Source: Psettodes erumei
Taxonomy: Eukaryota; Chordata; Actinopteri; Pleuronectiformes; Psettodidae
Direction of reading: 5' to 3'
DNA length: 64,000 nucleotides
Assembly: GCA_016785225.1 (NCBI GenBank)
Contig: JAFBJZ010000292.1
Coordinates: 186,001 to 250,000 of the forward strand
The notes beneath the pieces are model-generated. The model was not told the origin of the DNA. It did no database searches and worked only from the letters and a program-made list of their open reading frames with translations. Every line of letters begins with the position of its first letter. The stretch's first letter is position 1. A program made the position numbers and the translations under genes. Shown here piece after piece: positions 61,069 through 64,000 of this stretch.

Positions 61069-62315
61069 ACTGTTTCTCACAGCTGAAGAAAGACTTTATT
61101 TAAATGTCAGGAAACAAACGAGATGTGCACACAGCATCACAACTCTGCTGCTACTATAGCTAAGATGAATGTCCATGAGCAAGTTGGGCCAAGCCACTTT
61201 GTTTGCTTCCTGTTTCAGTGAAAGGGCTGTGTAGGAGCTCTGGACCTTTTGTTTCAGCACACACTCAGAATGGATTGCAAGCATGAGAGGATATTTAACA
61301 AATCTCACATAAAGTGCATTGGACATTGGATTGGAATCTCATGGTCTGCTTTTAACACATAGCAGCTGATAGCTTGTAAGGAGACCAGCACTCATGCTGT
61401 CTTGCAGATTTAGAATGTTTGTGCATATGTGCATGATTCTGTTGAAAGAGTGTAAAAAGCCCGGAAGGCAATTTCACTATTTAAACAAGTGGCAGCAGTC
61501 TAACGGCGATGACATGTCTCTTAAATCTCCTTCTTCAACCCCCATGAAATGTGCTGAGTTCACTGAGCAGGCCTGTCGCTGTTTGAATAGACCAACACTT
61601 TGTCAGGGTGAATGTAAAGAATGCTTTGAGACATGCAGCGCCAGGCTGACCGTGTGCTGGAATGTGAAGGCATGACCTGAAAGGAAAGGTCAGAGGTCAT
61701 AAGGTCTTGGCCTTTGGTCACTGTCACCATAAAAGGAGGTGGACAGACCACTGTGGGTAGTAATGTTGAGGCCACTGGTGATAAAGTTTTATGGATGATG
61801 TTTTACTCATCTTTTTGAATCTGGAGATTACTTCTGATGGTTTTGTTGTTAAACTGTAGAAAAATATATGAGTATGTATGAGCTGTGATAATTACAATCT
61901 AATAATACAACAATACAGATCCTGGCCATGTAAACAACATAAGCATAAGACAATAACAAGACAGACACTTTTATGACAAGACTTTTATTGGGTTTAGGTA
62001 TCACTTTATATCCATGTGTCCTCATAAAGTTACTAAGGATAACACAGAGCAGACATTATCTTTACACACACACCCCCTGCTCCCTGGCTTGGTATCATTT
62101 AAGAAGAAAAGTGAATAAGATTTTTATTATGTCTACAACCCAACTCTTGGGTTGTAGAAAACAGCACCTTCTGCCAAAGCATGCATGTGTACTGATCCCT
62201 TCCCTGAGCGATGAACTCTGACCTGTATCCAGTGACATGGTCTCACATTAACTCTGCATCCCAGTTTCATACTACATACTATTTTTAACCAGGTGTTAAT
62301 TAACAAGTCCTCATT
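61069..62315. other. Non-coding spacer
   Basis: Unique-looking DNA. The frame 61394-61675 (93 residues) is unusually rich in Cys, but no signal peptide, domain or splice context is evident. A perfect hairpin lies at 62132-62158. Confidence 0.5.
62132..62158. repeat. Perfect 11-bp inverted repeat, 5-base loop
   Basis: TCTACAACCCA (62132-62142), ACTCT, then TGGGTTGTAGA (62148-62158). The arms are fully complementary and could form a compact hairpin in RNA or single-stranded DNA. No flanking extension of pairing or run of T was seen that would make it a known RNA class. Confidence 0.9.
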
Positions 62316-62455
62316 TGGGACGCCTAATGGTTAAGGCACATACCACATAACTGCAATGTCCACAGTTTGATTCAAGGACAAGGACGCCGTGTTGTATTTC
62401 ATACCCCTCTCCCTCTGTCCTTGTTTCCTGTCTCTCTCCGGACTGTCAGCCTTCC
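62316..62455 (+). mobile_element. tRNA-derived SINE
   Basis: The head CGCCTAATGGTTAAGGCACA (from 62321) looks like an A box. GTTTGATTCAAGG at 62365-62377 is a B-box-like sequence (GGTTCRANTCC) with changes. Downstream, CCCCTCTCCCTCTGTCCTTG and TTTCCTGTCTCTCTCCGGAC (with TGTC) match the pyrimidine-rich body of a familiar fish tRNA-derived SINE. Box substitutions suggest the copy is inactive. No target duplication was found. Confidence 0.7.
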
Positions 62456-63619
62456 AAACACAAAACATCATATGTAATCAGATCAAAAATATCAGTCATT
62501 CCTTTACATAATTAAGTTGTGTCGTTTGTTTGTTATGCTATTTTTTGGTCAGATTTCTTCATATCTTCTTGGTTGCACTAATAAGCCAAGCTCCAAGTTT
62601 TTAGTTAAGCCTCACATTACTGTTATAACATGCATCAAATTAGAACTAACCCTCCCACAGCCCTGTAAGTGCTTCCTAGAAGTTATTACAAACAGTCAAT
62701 GTATAATTTGCCTGTTTTCATACTGCAAAAAATATAAAACTAATGAATCATTAGTATGCATATACTATATTTGTTAATTTTTTTAATGTGTTGAAGATGG
62801 ACCCTATTGTCCGAAAGTGATATGATAATTTAATAAGCTAATAAGACAGATTTTGGTGAGACATCTACAGCAACATCCCAGAATACAACAAGCCAAATGT
62901 CTGGAATACTAAGTAGCAAATAAATACTAAAATGTATTAATATGTAGTTTGGAAATTAGATATAGTTTATCTTAAATGGAAATGTGATAGGGTAGAATCA
63001 ACTGAAAAAAAAACTACTACTACTACTACTACTAGCTACTGTCTGAACTTTAATACTCAAATTTCATCATGATTTGCAGTGACAGTAAAACTTAATGATG
63101 AATCAGCAACCTCGTGGTTAAACCAAATGCAGGGGCAGAATTTGGTTTCAGGACCATGGACAGCATCAGTGGACATAAATATCTCCATGTCATGTGAATC
63201 AGAGCTTCCTCTGTAGTCATCTGACGTACGTTGATGTCAGACCTGATCATTACAGCAGCGTTATCATATTAGTGTGCTGTGATCCAATTAACACACGACA
63301 AGACTCATCGGAAAGGCCTCTTATATGACCTTCAGAGTAATGGTTCTTTACACATTTCATTCTGTCAGTGTGTGGAGCTACATTACTTTTCTCTCTGCAG
63401 TGTCTGGATAGTGTACAGTATCTCAGTTCACTCAGACTGGGACACAGATTCCAAGAAAGCAGCACTGCTTTTGTGAAATAATTAAAAATGTATTAAGATT
63501 CAAAAGCCATGGTTCTTGATAATGAAGTTATTATTATTCTGCATAATAGAGTAACATGACATAAACAACTTTAAATATCCTAATATGAAATAATATCAAT
63601 AAATTGCTACTATTAGAAA
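62456..63619. other. Non-coding spacer
   Basis: A/T-rich unique-looking DNA with an (ACT)7 microsatellite at 63013-63033. No coding support. Confidence 0.5.
63013..63033. repeat. (ACT)7 microsatellite
   Basis: A perfect 21-base ACT run, followed after four bases (AGCT) by ACTGTC. Directly visible. Confidence 0.95.
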
Positions 63620-63955
63620 CAATTGGCCCTTGGGCGCTGACATATAAAAGGCCTCCCACCCCTCTTACATAGGACTGAAAGAGACACATGAAACATGACA
63701 CTGTGGTTGTTTTGCCTCTCGTAATTGTGTCATTTTGTGTCTTTTTGTGTTAATGTTGCATTTCTGTTTTATTTTGTGTCTCTTTGAAGTCATTTTGTGT
63801 CTGTCTGTGAACAGTATTCATCTCTTTGTGGTCATTTTCTATCTGTTTGTAGTCCTTTTGTGTCTCTGTGTTGGTTTAATTGACTTTATAACGACGAAAT
63901 AAGCCAATTACCTATAGGGGCCACCGCCTGTGCCATTCTCTGGACCTGCCTCATT
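63620..63955. repeat. Dispersed repeat carrying a 21-bp minisatellite
   Basis: Between about 63697 and 63870 a degenerate 21-base unit, approximately TCATTTTGTGTCTSTTTGTRG, is repeated about eight times (for example at 63730, 63789, 63831 and 63852). Flanks such as GGCCCTTGGGCGCTGACATA and TATAGGGGCCACCGCCTGTG look like parts of a larger fish repeat known to contain this minisatellite. No protein is encoded. Confidence 0.65.
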
Positions 63956-64000
63956 GCATAGACAAAGAGGACCTTAGAGGTGCTGAATGTTGAATTCAAA

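Noticed and set aside
61394..61675. 93-residue Cys-rich frame, considered as a small secreted protein
   Set aside because: No signal peptide at the start, irregular cysteine spacing, no exon borders and no known family pattern.
62316..62400. Possible tRNA gene from A- and B-box-like sequence
   Set aside because: No cloverleaf can be completed, and the downstream pyrimidine-rich body matches a tRNA-derived SINE.
1..64000. CRISPR arrays, operons, phage or bacterial defence systems
   Set aside because: The window has vertebrate repeat content and no bacterial gene organisation; no regularly spaced direct repeats with unique spacers were seen.

Overview
The window looks like vertebrate nuclear DNA, most likely from a percomorph (perch-like) teleost fish. 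CpG appears sparse, the DNA is A/T-leaning, CA, GA and AAT microsatellites are frequent, and the recognisable interspersed repeats are teleost types: an RTE-clade LINE, a Penelope-like element with a GIY-YIG nuclease, a DANA-type SINE, a second tRNA-derived SINE, piggyBac- and Tc1-like DNA transposon relics, and a dispersed repeat present three times. Family names come from recall of consensus sequences, because no search could be run.

I found no host protein-coding exon, rRNA, functional tRNA, operon or CRISPR array. Nearly all open frames are short, lack codon-level or domain support, and are chance readings of non-coding DNA. The only convincing protein relics belong to transposable elements: endonuclease and reverse-transcriptase pieces at 59.5-60.8 kb (minus strand) and a GIY-YIG nuclease at 50.46-50.75 kb (minus strand). 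The window is therefore intergenic DNA (a gene desert) or part of a very long intron.

Layout. 1-15 kb: single-copy-looking DNA with simple repeats and several stretches that resemble conserved non-coding elements. 15.2-16.0 kb: first copy of the dispersed repeat with a GA-rich tail. 16-24 kb: unique DNA with a Tc1-like relic at 20.6 kb. 24.3-24.8 kb: an AAT microsatellite next to an ancient dispersed repeat. 25-31 kb: unique DNA with candidate regulatory stretches. 31.8-32.5 kb: a non-autonomous DNA transposon with TTTACATG-type termini. 35.6 and 44.0 kb: second and third copies of the dispersed repeat. 36.5-41.6 kb: the best group of candidate conserved elements, including a homeodomain-motif-rich block at 38.9-39.2 kb, with an internally deleted DANA-like SINE at 39.5 kb. 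49.7-50.8 kb: repeat relic plus Penelope-like 3' end. 57-64 kb: the most repeat-dense part, centred on an RTE LINE bounded by a 9-bp target-site duplication, carrying two internal deletions and a piggyBac-like MITE nested in its endonuclease region.

There are no interacting host genes to describe. The likely biological content is layered transposon history plus possible long-range enhancers. I saw no convincing new molecular system. The best-supported observations are the nested RTE/piggyBac structure and the GIY-YIG relic.
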